Positions 1-7,550 of a DNA stretch of 64,000 nucleotides are shown here, piece after piece. The position numbers and the translations under genes were made by a program. The stretch covers positions 62,001-126,000 of the forward strand of contig JAMXLM010000015.1 in assembly GCA_024280995.1 (NCBI GenBank), read 5' to 3'. Origin of the DNA: Candidatus Dormiibacterota bacterium (GTDB lineage: Bacteria; Chloroflexota; Dormibacteria; Dormibacterales; Dormibacteraceae). The notes beneath the pieces are model-generated. The model was given only the letters and a program-made list of their open reading frames with translations. It was not told the DNA's origin and did not search any database. The stretch's first letter is position 1; every line of letters starts with the position of its first letter.

Positions 1-315
1 GCGCGCCGGAAGTGGCTCGTGAAAGCGCTCGCCGTAGATCCGGTTCATCGCGTCGAGGTCGCCCTCGTCGATGAACTCGACCTGGGCCTTGACGACCCGG
101 TCGAGCGATGAGCCCGAGGCGAGAAGGATCGCCTCGAGGTTGTCTATCGCCTGGTTGAACTCGGCCTCGAAGCCGCCCTCCACGAACTCGCCCGTCTTCG
201 GGTCGCGGCCGATCTGCGCGGTGACGTAGATCAGGCCGCCGTGCTCGCGCGCGTGAACGTAAGGGCCCCGCGGTATGGGCGCGCCTTCCGTGGTGATCGT
301 CCGATCGGTGCTCAT
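1..315 (-). CDS. RidA family (YjgF/YER057c/UK114) protein, 3' end off the window
   Basis: The complement of 313-315 is an ATG preceded by a clear GAGGAGG ribosome site, and the frame stays open to the left edge, giving 105 residues without a stop. The reading MSTDRTITTEGAPIPRGPYV followed by GLIYVTAQIGRDPKTGEF and a later ASGSSLDRVVKAQVEF is typical of RidA proteins, which hydrolyse reactive enamine/imine intermediates made by PLP or amine-oxidising enzymes. It is the last visible gene of a leftward unit (SDR, LLM, RidA). A RidA protein here fits a pathway that generates imines. The C-terminal conserved Arg/Glu region lies outside the window. Family assignment is firm; the substrate is unknown. 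Confidence 0.85.
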   Translation of the reverse strand, partial: MSTDRTITTEGAPIPRGPYVHAREHGGLIYVTAQIGRDPKTGEFVEGGFEAEFNQAIDNLEAILLASGSSLDRVVKAQVEFIDEGDLDAMNRIYGERFHEPLPAR

Positions 316-336
316 CTGACCTCCTCGAATCTCCGA

Positions 337-1212
337 TTAGGCGACCGCGGCCCGCAGCGTCTCGACCGCCTGCGCCGCGCCGCCGTCGTGGCTCCAATCG
401 ACGTCGATGACGACGTCCGTCGCGCCGGCGGCCGCGAGGTCGCCCAGGCGTCCCGCCAGCTCGTCCGTCCGCCGGTCGGCGCCGGTGATGCGCGCGACGA
501 CGCGAAACTCGCGCCGGTCGTCGCCCGCCGCCTTTCTCATGCCCGCGATCCCCGATGCAACCTTTGCCAGGTCGAGGTCGTCCATCGAGAACTGGGCGAC
601 CCAACCATCCGCGACCCGGCCGGCCCGCTCGATTGCGCGCCGTGACATGCCCCCGACGAGCACCGGCGGCACTCGGGTCGGAACCGGGCGGCAGTAAATG
701 GCTTCTGGCAGGCGGTAGTGGCGGCCCTCGTAAGGGCCGGCCGACCCGGTCCAGCACGCGCGCGCGATCTCCAGCCACTCGTCGAGGACCTCACCGCGCG
801 CGTCGAAGTTTGCATCGAGCGCCTCAAACTCTTCGCGCAGCCACCCGACGCCGACGCCCAGCGCCAGCCTGCCGCGCGACAGCACGTCGATGTTGGCCGC
901 CTGCTTGGCGAACAGCACCGGGTTGCGCATGGGCAGGATCAACACCGAGACGCCGAGCTCGGCGCGCGACGTCGCGGGCGCGATCGCGGAAAGCGCGACC
1001 ACCGGCTCGATGTAGTCGGCGTCCATCGCCCATGTGGGTCTGCCGTCGGCGGCAAACGGGTACCTGGACCTCACCTCGTGCGGAAAGACGACGTGGTCGC
1101 TCACCCATATCGAGTCGAAGCCAGCGGCTTCGAGGCGCTGGGCCATCGTCACCAGACCCAGCCGCAGCAGCGGGCCGGAGTGGGGAAGCTTGGCGCCGAG
1201 GTGGATGCTCAC
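337..1212 (-). CDS. Luciferase-like (F420-type) oxidoreductase, LLM 1
   Basis: A 291-residue TIM-barrel protein of the luciferase-like monooxygenase superfamily. The N-terminus SIHLGAKLPHSG forms beta strand 1, DSIWVSDHVVFP is the strand with the cofactor-proximal Asp-His, and RGRLALGVGVGW is the flavin/F420 loop. The SDHV signature, rather than EHHF, resembles F420-dependent members of the family (family knowledge; cofactor inferred). I chose the GTG at 1210-1212 because it overlaps the upstream SDR stop as GTGA, the junction style used throughout the cluster. The frame is open far upstream, but that part is antisense-like to the SDR and unlikely to be translated. The substrate is unknown. 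Confidence 0.87.
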   Translation of the reverse strand: MSIHLGAKLPHSGPLLRLGLVTMAQRLEAAGFDSIWVSDHVVFPHEVRSRYPFAADGRPTWAMDADYIEPVVALSAIAPATSRAELGVSVLILPMRNPVLFAKQAANIDVLSRGRLALGVGVGWLREEFEALDANFDARGEVLDEWLEIARACWTGSAGPYEGRHYRLPEAIYCRPVPTRVPPVLVGGMSRRAIERAGRVADGWVAQFSMDDLDLAKVASGIAGMRKAAGDDRREFRVVARITGADRRTDELAGRLGDLAAAGATDVVIDVDWSHDGGAAQAVETLRAAVA

Positions 1213-1940
1213 CAGGCGGCGAGGGTGCCGCCGTCGACCGGAACGTAGGCGCCGGTCATGAACGACGACGCGTCGGACGTGAGGAAGGCGATCACGGACG
1301 CGATCTCCTCGGGCGGGGCCGGCCTCCCAAGCGGCGTCTTCTCCATCATCTTTGCGCGCTTTTGGGGATCGGCGAGGCTCTTTGCGGACATCGGAGTGTT
1401 CACGACGCCGGGCGCGACGATGTTGACGCGGATCCCGTACTGCGCCCAATCCAGCGCCAGCGTCCGGCCGAGCATCAGCACGCCACCCTTCGACGCGCAA
1501 TAGGCGCTCGCGCCTGGGTTGCCGACCATGGAGTTGATGGAACCGATCATCACCACCGTCCCACCGTGACCGCGGTTGATCATCGCCCTGGCCGCCGACC
1601 GCGCCGAGAGCCAGGTGCCTTTGAGGTTCACGTCGATGATCCGGTCGAAGTCCTCCTCCGAGAACTCATGGCCGGCGCCGTGCTTTTCGATCCCGGCGCA
1701 TGTCACGATCGCGTCCACGTCACCGAATCGGTGGACGGCGTCTTCGACCATCCGCTCGCAGGACGACGAGTCGCTCACGTCGACCTCGACGGCCAACGCG
1801 TCCGGCAGTCCGCCGGCGGTTTGCTGAGCGAAGTCGAGCCGGACATCCGCGCATACGACTCTGTCCCCTCGCGCCGACAGCATGCGGGCGGTGGCCGCGC
1901 CTATGCCAGATCCGGCTCCCGTAACGATCGCAACCGCCAT
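1209..1940 (-). CDS. SDR family NAD(P)-dependent oxidoreductase
   Basis: A 243-residue classical short-chain dehydrogenase/reductase. The nucleotide-binding motif TGAGSGIG lies at residues 7-14, the active-site motif YCASKGG provides Tyr and Lys, and a Ser-containing IGSINS strand precedes them. The C-terminus TGAYVPVDGGTLAAW is standard for the family. It would oxidise or reduce a hydroxyl/keto substrate. It is the first gene of a leftward unit and is divergent from the LLM at 2058. The shared intergenic region holds the operator at 1968-1981, so the two directions are probably co-regulated. The substrate cannot be deduced. Confidence 0.9.
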   Translation of the reverse strand: MAVAIVTGAGSGIGAATARMLSARGDRVVCADVRLDFAQQTAGGLPDALAVEVDVSDSSSCERMVEDAVHRFGDVDAIVTCAGIEKHGAGHEFSEEDFDRIIDVNLKGTWLSARSAARAMINRGHGGTVVMIGSINSMVGNPGASAYCASKGGVLMLGRTLALDWAQYGIRVNIVAPGVVNTPMSAKSLADPQKRAKMMEKTPLGRPAPPEEIASVIAFLTSDASSFMTGAYVPVDGGTLAAW

Positions 1941-1967
1941 GAGGCCTCCCGCATGTGAGCCATTTGA

Positions 1968-1981
1968 CTAACGAGTGTTCG
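1968..1981. promoter_or_regulatory. Operator site a (CTAACGAGTGTTCG)
   Basis: This pseudopalindrome matches CNAACGNNCGTTNG at all but one position. It lies between the divergent SDR and LLM units and overlaps the -35 element of the rightward promoter, a geometry typical of repression. It is one of eight related sites in this window. Confidence 0.7.
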
Positions 1982-2006
1982 TTCTTATTCGAGCCGGGGG
2001 TATTAT
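1978..2006 (+). promoter_or_regulatory. Putative promoter for the LLM 2/CoA-transferase/thiolase operon
   Basis: TTCGTT (1978-1983), a 17-bp spacer, then TATTAT (2001-2006). The -35 box is embedded in operator a. The start codon at 2058 is about 50 nt downstream and has a ribosome site. Confidence 0.5.
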
Positions 2007-2057
2007 GGTCGCGCCTTCAGCTTTCGGTCAACGCGTGCCTTCCGCACAGAGGTGTTG

Positions 2058-3032
2058 ATGCGCTTCGGAGTCGGTCTGTTCAGCCTCCAGTGCACGGCGA
2101 TGCAGCCTCGGCACTGGACGGGCGCGTATCGCGACATGCGGGAGCTCGCGGTGCTCATGGAGGACCTCGGCTACGACGAGCTCTGGCTCTCGGAGCACCA
2201 CTTTTTCTACGACGGCTACTGCCCCGCCCTCCTGCCCGCGGCGGCCTCGGTGCTGTCCGTGACCGAACGCCTTCGCGTCGGCACGGGGATGCTCCTGCTT
2301 CCGATGTACGACCCGGAGCGCCTGGCGGCCGTCGCCAACGACCTGACCGCTCGCTCGGGCGGCCGCCTCGATCTCGGGGTCGGCATGGGCTACCGCGACA
2401 TCGAGTTCGACGGTCATGGCGTGTCGCGCAAGCAGCGCCTGCCGCGGATGGTCCGCGGCCTGGAGGTGCTCGAGGCGGCCGAAGCCGCCGGCGGCGCACC
2501 GATCTGGATGGGCGCGCAGCTCGTCGACCCGGTCAAGCGTGCAGGACAGCGCGGCCATCCACTCCTCTTCTCCGCGGCCCTGCCTTTTGAGCGCTGCCGC
2601 ACCCTGACGCAGATCTGGGAGGAGGGATGGGCCGAGTCCGGCCGTCCAGCCTCGGACAAACCTGCGCTCGGCGCGCTTCGCAACATCTGGCTGACCGAGG
2701 ACTCCTCCGAGCGCGAGGCTGCGCGAGACTGGGTGCGCGCCAGCTACGTCCAGTACGCGGGCCTCGGCTGGACGCTGCCGGCGGTCGGCGAGCACCAGCA
2801 GCAGGACTACGCAGAGGAAACCGACAAGGCGATCGCCGACACGGTGGAGACGACCATCAGCGGCTCGGCCGAAGAGTGCGTCCGGCAGCTGAAACAGTTC
2901 GACGAGATCGGGATCAAGCACATTGCGTTCCGTTTGATCCTCGACGGCGAGCCGCGCGACGCGCTAGAGAACCAGCTGCGTCGCCTCGCGGATCATGTCC
3001 TTCCGGAGCTCCGCGACAGGGTGCCGGCGTGA
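2058..3032 (+). CDS. Luciferase-like monooxygenase, LLM 2 (EHHF type)
   Basis: A 324-residue LLM-fold protein. Its motifs are MRFGVGLFSLQ (strand 1), LWLSEHHFFYDGYCPA around residues 45-60, and GRLDLGVGMGYRDIEFDG (cofactor-binding loop). The EHHF signature resembles the flavin-dependent luciferase/alkanal-monooxygenase side of the family. It is closely similar to LLM 6 (16131), sharing DGYCPA and the GYRD.EFDG.GV.RK block, and like it is followed at once by a short LLM-like gene. The ATG at 2058 is preferred over the upstream GTG and TTG codons because AGAGG is correctly spaced. It probably oxidises or reduces a pathway intermediate; the substrate is unknown. Confidence 0.88.
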   Translation: MRFGVGLFSLQCTAMQPRHWTGAYRDMRELAVLMEDLGYDELWLSEHHFFYDGYCPALLPAAASVLSVTERLRVGTGMLLLPMYDPERLAAVANDLTARSGGRLDLGVGMGYRDIEFDGHGVSRKQRLPRMVRGLEVLEAAEAAGGAPIWMGAQLVDPVKRAGQRGHPLLFSAALPFERCRTLTQIWEEGWAESGRPASDKPALGALRNIWLTEDSSEREAARDWVRASYVQYAGLGWTLPAVGEHQQQDYAEETDKAIADTVETTISGSAEECVRQLKQFDEIGIKHIAFRLILDGEPRDALENQLRRLADHVLPELRDRVPA

Positions 3033-3769
3033 GGCTGGGACTCGTCCTCGCCGATCGGCAGGAGGCTGAGATGGCGCGTGACGCCGAGAGCCACGGCCTG
3101 TTCGGTGTCCTGGCGGGCACCGGCGACGCCCGCACCGCGGTGACCTCCGCGGTTTACGCCTCCACCGCGACGGATTTCGTGCGCATCGTCGTCAAGGTGC
3201 GGCTCGGTCTCGAGCACCCTGTCACGGTCGCCGAGGAGCTGTCGGTCCTGGACAACGTGAACAACGGGCGCACCGTCGTGCTCGTCGACTCGGGCGACCT
3301 CGCTGTTGACGACGCCGCCGACGAGGTCGCGGTGCTGCGCGAGGCGCTGGGCAACCGGCCGATCCAGCATGAAGGCCCGCGCTGGAAGGTGCCGGCCGGA
3401 CTGCCCGCCAACGCCACCGCACCGAAGGCCATCGCGGTGACGCCGAAACCGGCACAGATCGAAATCCCCTTCTGGACGGCGATCGCTCGCGAACCCGCGG
3501 AGTGCGGTTCCGCCGGCTCCGTACAGCCAGGCATCGCGCGGATCGCCGGGTCGCTCAGTGAAGACCGCGCGTTGGTCACCGCGTGGGCGGAGGCGGGCGC
3601 TACGCATCTTCTGCTCGAGCTGCCGGAGGGCGGCGAGGCGGGCAACCGAGCCGAACTTCTGACGATGATCTCGCGATATCTCGCGCCGGAGGTGGGCATG
3701 CCGCACTTCCCACGCGTGATGTCGGACTCGAGGGTTCCGTTGCCCTGGCCTGGCAACGGGCGCGCCTAG
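3029..3769 (+). CDS. Short LLM-like protein, probable partner of LLM 2
   Basis: A 246-residue protein starting at GTG 3029, which overlaps the LLM 2 stop as GTGA. The N-terminal strand VRLGLVLADRQ and the block HPVTVAEELSVLDNVNNGR mirror LLM strand 1 and the hP..aE..avLd.ls.GR segment, but the EHHF/Asp-His strand is missing and the barrel is about 80 residues short. It therefore looks like a catalytically degenerate LLM paralogue. The same order of full LLM then short LLM recurs at 16131/17090, and both short proteins carry a MP.FP motif near the C-terminus (GMPHFP and RMPGFP). A LuxA/LuxB-like heterodimer is the inference. Confidence 0.7.
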   Translation: MRLGLVLADRQEAEMARDAESHGLFGVLAGTGDARTAVTSAVYASTATDFVRIVVKVRLGLEHPVTVAEELSVLDNVNNGRTVVLVDSGDLAVDDAADEVAVLREALGNRPIQHEGPRWKVPAGLPANATAPKAIAVTPKPAQIEIPFWTAIAREPAECGSAGSVQPGIARIAGSLSEDRALVTAWAEAGATHLLLELPEGGEAGNRAELLTMISRYLAPEVGMPHFPRVMSDSRVPLPWPGNGRA

Positions 3770-3798
3770 ACCGCCACGTACACTTCGGACGAGGACCG

Positions 3799-5037
3799 AT
3801 GAGCCCCAAGCCACTCGACGGCATCACCGTGCTGGCGTTCGAGATCCAGGTCGCCGGACCTTACTGCACGATGATGCTCGCCGACCAGGGCGCCAACGTC
3901 GTCAAGGTCGAGCGTCCGGAGGGTGGCGACACCTCTCGAGGCGGCGCACCCAGGGTCAAGAACGACAAAGGCGAGACCCAGAGCGGATATTTCCTCCGCT
4001 TCAACCGCAATAAGCGGAGCGTGACGATCAACCTCAAGACCGATGCAGGTCGCCGGCTCTTCGCCGACCTGGCGGAGAAGGCGGACGTCGTGGTCGAGAA
4101 CTTCCGGCCGGGTCTGCTGGACGACATGGGCATCGGCTACGAAGCCCTGTCGCGTCGAAACCCGGGGCTCATCTACACCTGCATCTCAGGCTTTGGAAGC
4201 ATGGACGGCTACCTCGGCCCATACAGCAAGCGGCCCGCTTACGACATCGTCGCCCAAGCCATGGGCGGTCTCATGAACACCTGCGGCGCCGCGGACGGGC
4301 CGCCGACGTGGTTGGGCGTCGCACTCGGCGACATCGCGTCGGGCATGAACGCCGCCTACGCGATCATGCTCGCGCTGTACGAGCGAACCCGCACGGGCAA
4401 GGGCCAGTACATCGACATCTCGATGTACGACACGATCATCGGTCTGGCGGAGCGATCCGTCACCGCGTACTCGCTCACCGACCACGTGCTGCAGAGAGGA
4501 CGCGAGCCTTACATGGCGCCCTGGGGACCGTTCGAATGCAAGGACGGGTTCGTCGGCTTGATCGTCGCCACCGAGGGCGACTGGACGAAGTTCTGCACCG
4601 CGATCGAGCGTCCAGACCTCGTCGGGCGCGAAGGTGCGACTTCCGGGCCGGATCGCGCAAAGAACATGTCCGGCTGGCTCGGCGAGATCATCGGCGGCTG
4701 GTTCACAACGAAAACGAAGTCGGAGGCGACGTCGACGCTCCTGGCGGCTGGATTGCCGATCGGCCCCGTGCAGAACGCACAGGAGATCTTCGACGACCCG
4801 CAGGTGGCGGCCAGGAAGCTGATGATCGACGTGCCCGACCCGGTGCTGGGTTCGGTGAAGCTCGTCGGTCCCGCGATGAAGCTTTCGGGCTCGCCCGAAC
4901 CGGTGGCGCGTGCGGCGCCGCGTCTGGGTGAGCACAACGCCGAAGTCTTGATGGAGATGCTCGGTTATACGCGAGACCAGGTCGACCGCCTCGAGGAGGG
5001 CGGCGTACTTTCGATGGCCAAGGAGACGAGTCAGTGA
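3799..5037 (+). CDS. CaiB/BaiF-type (family III) CoA-transferase
   Basis: A 412-residue protein. The N-terminus PLDGITVLAFEIQVAGPYCT, then ADQGANVVKVERPEGGD and FLRFNRNKRSVTINLK, are hallmark blocks of family III CoA-transferases, which move CoA between carboxylic acids through an aspartyl intermediate. The catalytic Asp is D178 in LGDIASGMNAAYA. The frame is open further upstream, but ATG 3799 has a GAGG site and fits the family start. It is third in the unit and overlaps the thiolase by four bases. It probably activates a pathway carboxylate with CoA from a product acyl-CoA. Confidence 0.92.
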   Translation: MSPKPLDGITVLAFEIQVAGPYCTMMLADQGANVVKVERPEGGDTSRGGAPRVKNDKGETQSGYFLRFNRNKRSVTINLKTDAGRRLFADLAEKADVVVENFRPGLLDDMGIGYEALSRRNPGLIYTCISGFGSMDGYLGPYSKRPAYDIVAQAMGGLMNTCGAADGPPTWLGVALGDIASGMNAAYAIMLALYERTRTGKGQYIDISMYDTIIGLAERSVTAYSLTDHVLQRGREPYMAPWGPFECKDGFVGLIVATEGDWTKFCTAIERPDLVGREGATSGPDRAKNMSGWLGEIIGGWFTTKTKSEATSTLLAAGLPIGPVQNAQEIFDDPQVAARKLMIDVPDPVLGSVKLVGPAMKLSGSPEPVARAAPRLGEHNAEVLMEMLGYTRDQVDRLEEGGVLSMAKETSQ

Positions 5038-6254
5038 ACCACGACGAAGTGGCGGTGATCAGCGCCGTCCGCAGCCCGTTCGGGAAGTTCGGCGGCACGC
5101 TGAAGGATTTCACCCTCCCGCAGCTTGGAGGCCTGGTTTTCGCCGAGGCGGTCCGCCGCGCCGGCATCGAGCCTTCCGAGGTCGAGGAGGTCGCGGCTGG
5201 GGTCAACCTGCCCGGCGGCGATCGCTCCATCGCGCGCCAGGTGCTGATCGAGGCCGGCATCCCGACCAACCGCGTGGCCTACACCGTCGACCGTGCGTGC
5301 TGCTCCTCACTCGCCGCCGTGAACATGGCGTCGCGCTCGATCCGCCTGGGAGAAGCCTCGGTGGCGATGGCGGGAGGCACCGAGAACATGAGCAAGGTGC
5401 CTTACTTCCTGACCGACTTCCGCTGGGGCCACCGCCTCGGCGACGTGCATCTGAAGGACCAGCTCGTTATCGCCGATCCGATGACCGGCAAGCCCCGCGC
5501 CGTGCAGGCCGGCGACGAGGCGGTCGAGAACGGAGTCACGCGCGAGGAGCAGGACCGCTGGGCGCTGCAGAGCCACGAGCGCTATTTCAAAGCCAAGGCC
5601 GCGTGCCACTTCAAGGACGAGGTGATGCCCATCTCGGTACCGCAGGAGCGCGGCGATCCGGTCGTGATGACGGACGACGAGTCGCCGCGAGCCGACGTGT
5701 CGCTGGAGAAGCTCGCGAAGCTGCCGACGGTGTACGGCAGTCCCACGGTGACGGCCGGCAACGCGCCCGGCTTGAACACCGGAAGCTCAGCTCTGGTCCT
5801 GATGTCGCCCGACGAGGCGAAGCGCCGGGGCAAGAAGCCGCTCGCCACGCTCATGGCCTGGGCGATGGTCTCCGGCCATCCTGACAAGCTGGCGTCGATC
5901 CCCGCGGTCTCGGCCCGTCTCTCACTCCAGAAGGCGGGTCTGACCATCGACGACATGGACCTGATCGAGATCAACGAGGCGTTCGCGGCGATGCCGCTCG
6001 TGTCGACGCTCCTCCTGGGCGACCGCGACCCCGAGAAGGTCGAGAAGATCCGCCAGAAGACAAACGTCAACGGTGGGGCGATCGCCATCGGCCATCCGAC
6101 CGGCGCCACCGGCGCGCGCCTGATCATGGCCCTGGTGTATGAGCTGCGCCGCCGGCGCGAGGCTTCAGGCGAGGCGCGACCGTTCCACGGAATCGCGACG
6201 ATCTGCGGTGGCATCGGCGAGGGTGAGTCGGTGATCGTCAAGGTGGACGGCTAG
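5034..6254 (+). CDS. Thiolase (acetyl-CoA acetyltransferase family)
   Basis: A 406-residue thiolase of normal length, starting at GTG 5034 in a GTGA overlap with the CoA-transferase. The nucleophilic Cys is C89 in VDRACCSSLAAV. The oxyanion and base motifs are present as EINEAFA, NGGAIAIGHPTGATGAR (His) and ICGGIGEG (second Cys). Motif order and length suit degradative 3-ketoacyl-CoA thiolysis, releasing acetyl-CoA or propionyl-CoA. It is the last gene of the operon, and its 3' end overlaps the convergent HNH gene by four bases. Confidence 0.93.
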   Translation: MNHDEVAVISAVRSPFGKFGGTLKDFTLPQLGGLVFAEAVRRAGIEPSEVEEVAAGVNLPGGDRSIARQVLIEAGIPTNRVAYTVDRACCSSLAAVNMASRSIRLGEASVAMAGGTENMSKVPYFLTDFRWGHRLGDVHLKDQLVIADPMTGKPRAVQAGDEAVENGVTREEQDRWALQSHERYFKAKAACHFKDEVMPISVPQERGDPVVMTDDESPRADVSLEKLAKLPTVYGSPTVTAGNAPGLNTGSSALVLMSPDEAKRRGKKPLATLMAWAMVSGHPDKLASIPAVSARLSLQKAGLTIDDMDLIEINEAFAAMPLVSTLLLGDRDPEKVEKIRQKTNVNGGAIAIGHPTGATGARLIMALVYELRRRREASGEARPFHGIATICGGIGEGESVIVKVDG

Positions 6255-7435
6255 GCCGCCCAGCGGCTTTCGCCCCACCGGCGCCTGGTCGTGATCTGCC
6301 TGTCCGGCGGGATGAACTCGACCCTGTCGCCGGCACGGATGACCTGCCATCCGCCCTCATGGACCAGGCGGTGATGGAAGTAGCACAGCGGGATCAGGTT
6401 GCGGATGTCGCTTCGCCCTCCGCGCGCCCAGAACTCGATGTGATGCGGGTTCGTCATGTTCACCGGCCGGTCGCAACCCGGAAAGGCGCAAGTTCGGTGG
6501 CGTGCCTTTAGCGCCCGCCACTGCGACGGCGACACCGCGCGCGACACCCGGCCGACGTCGACCACCACCGAACCGGCCTTCAGGACGCGATGCAGAGCGC
6601 CGTCGCACGCGAGTCGCTGGGCGGTCTTGCTGGAGATCGTCAGGCCGCCCTCGAGCTCCGACGCCGGTGCGCCCAGCTCTCGCTTCAGGCTTTCGACTGT
6701 GGTCGTGATGCTGATGTGCGGCCGCACGCCGTTTCGCCGCGGGAGCGTGCCGGCGCCGAGCGCCAGGTGCATCGCTTCGACGAGCCCGTCGTGACGGCGC
6801 TGTTTGGAGGTTCGCTGGTCGTCGGCTCCCAGGGGCTTTGACAAGGAGTCGACGACTGTCTTCACGGCAGCTCCACCCTCGAGCGTCAGCCATCCATCGA
6901 TGCGGTACATGCCGCCCGTTTCGCTGATGAACAGCTGGCGCACCTCATGGTCGTTTTCGACTTTCCTGTCGAAGCCCGCGGGGTCGACCGCGTGCCATGT
7001 TCGTGCCGCGACGTCGCGCAGGTCTTTTACGGAGAAGCGCCGCGCGTTGTCGATCCACATCTCTTCGTCGAGCCGGGCGCCGATTGCGCCGACTCGGTCC
7101 CGCAGGTGGCAGATCGTGGCCGCCGCCTGAAAGCCGACCTCGCCGGAGCGGAGGGCTTCGGCCAGGCGAGGCATCGACTCGAGCTGCTCACCGACGCACA
7201 GGCGGTCCGCCGCGGCGCTCAGCGACATCTGGCACTGCCTCGCCGCCCACGAGCACGCGCTCTGTGAGGTCACCTGGTGCTCGTTGCGCTTTCTGGCCCG
7301 GTGGAGCGCCGCGCTGAGGGTGCCCTGCAAGCTGTCGATGAGCGTGCTGAGGCGCCGAGGATCGACGAAGTCGAGATCGGCCTCACGCTGGAAAACGCGA
7401 ACAGCATCCTCCAGGACTTCCACACGACTGGTCAC
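6251..7435 (-). CDS. 13E12-repeat/DUF222 protein with C-terminal HNH nuclease domain
   Basis: A 394-residue protein. The N-terminal two thirds resemble the actinobacterial 13E12/DUF222 region (SLSAAADRLCVGEQL, SGEVGFQAAATICHLRD). The C-terminus carries an HNH fold: CAFPGCDRPVNMTNPHHIEF, then HHRLVHEGGW. These are common mobile or selfish endonuclease-like genes in Actinobacteria. It is unrelated to the catabolic genes around it and has no operator site. The GTG start at 7433-7435 lies about 7 nt from a TATACT box, which suggests a leaderless message. Confidence 0.88.
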   Translation of the reverse strand: MTSRVEVLEDAVRVFQREADLDFVDPRRLSTLIDSLQGTLSAALHRARKRNEHQVTSQSACSWAARQCQMSLSAAADRLCVGEQLESMPRLAEALRSGEVGFQAAATICHLRDRVGAIGARLDEEMWIDNARRFSVKDLRDVAARTWHAVDPAGFDRKVENDHEVRQLFISETGGMYRIDGWLTLEGGAAVKTVVDSLSKPLGADDQRTSKQRRHDGLVEAMHLALGAGTLPRRNGVRPHISITTTVESLKRELGAPASELEGGLTISSKTAQRLACDGALHRVLKAGSVVVDVGRVSRAVSPSQWRALKARHRTCAFPGCDRPVNMTNPHHIEFWARGGRSDIRNLIPLCYFHHRLVHEGGWQVIRAGDRVEFIPPDRQITTRRRWGESRWAA

Positions 7436-7442
7436 GCCCGCT

Positions 7443-7471
7443 AGTATACGAACTTTTGTACGTCTAGTCCA
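7443..7471 (-). promoter_or_regulatory. Putative leaderless promoter of the HNH gene
   Basis: On the minus strand TGGACT (7471-7466), a 17-bp spacer, then TATACT (7448-7443). Seven bases separate the -10 box from the GTG start, so transcription and translation would begin at essentially the same base. Confidence 0.5.
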
Positions 7472-7529
7472 GCAAATCTATGTAAATTCGCGTTGCCACG
7501 GGCTGCCCAATCGCCGCACCCACACCCTC

Positions 7530-7545
7530 TTCTTTGTAAAAAGAA
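7530..7545 (-). terminator. Weak hairpin downstream of the mutase gene
   Basis: TTCTTT-GTAA-AAAGAA forms a 6-bp AT-rich stem about 6 nt beyond the mutase stop. It is a possible simple terminator for the leftward MaoC-HpcH-mutase unit; without a strong GC stem it is uncertain. Confidence 0.3.
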
Positions 7546-7550
7546 CGTGA

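Noticed and set aside
1921-1934. GTAACGATCGCAAC as a further operator copy
   Set aside because: It lies within the SDR coding start and matches only one half-site.
555-1958. A 467-codon plus-strand frame opposite LLM 1 and the SDR
   Set aside because: Arg/Pro-rich composition with no family features; it is a shadow of two well-supported minus-strand genes.
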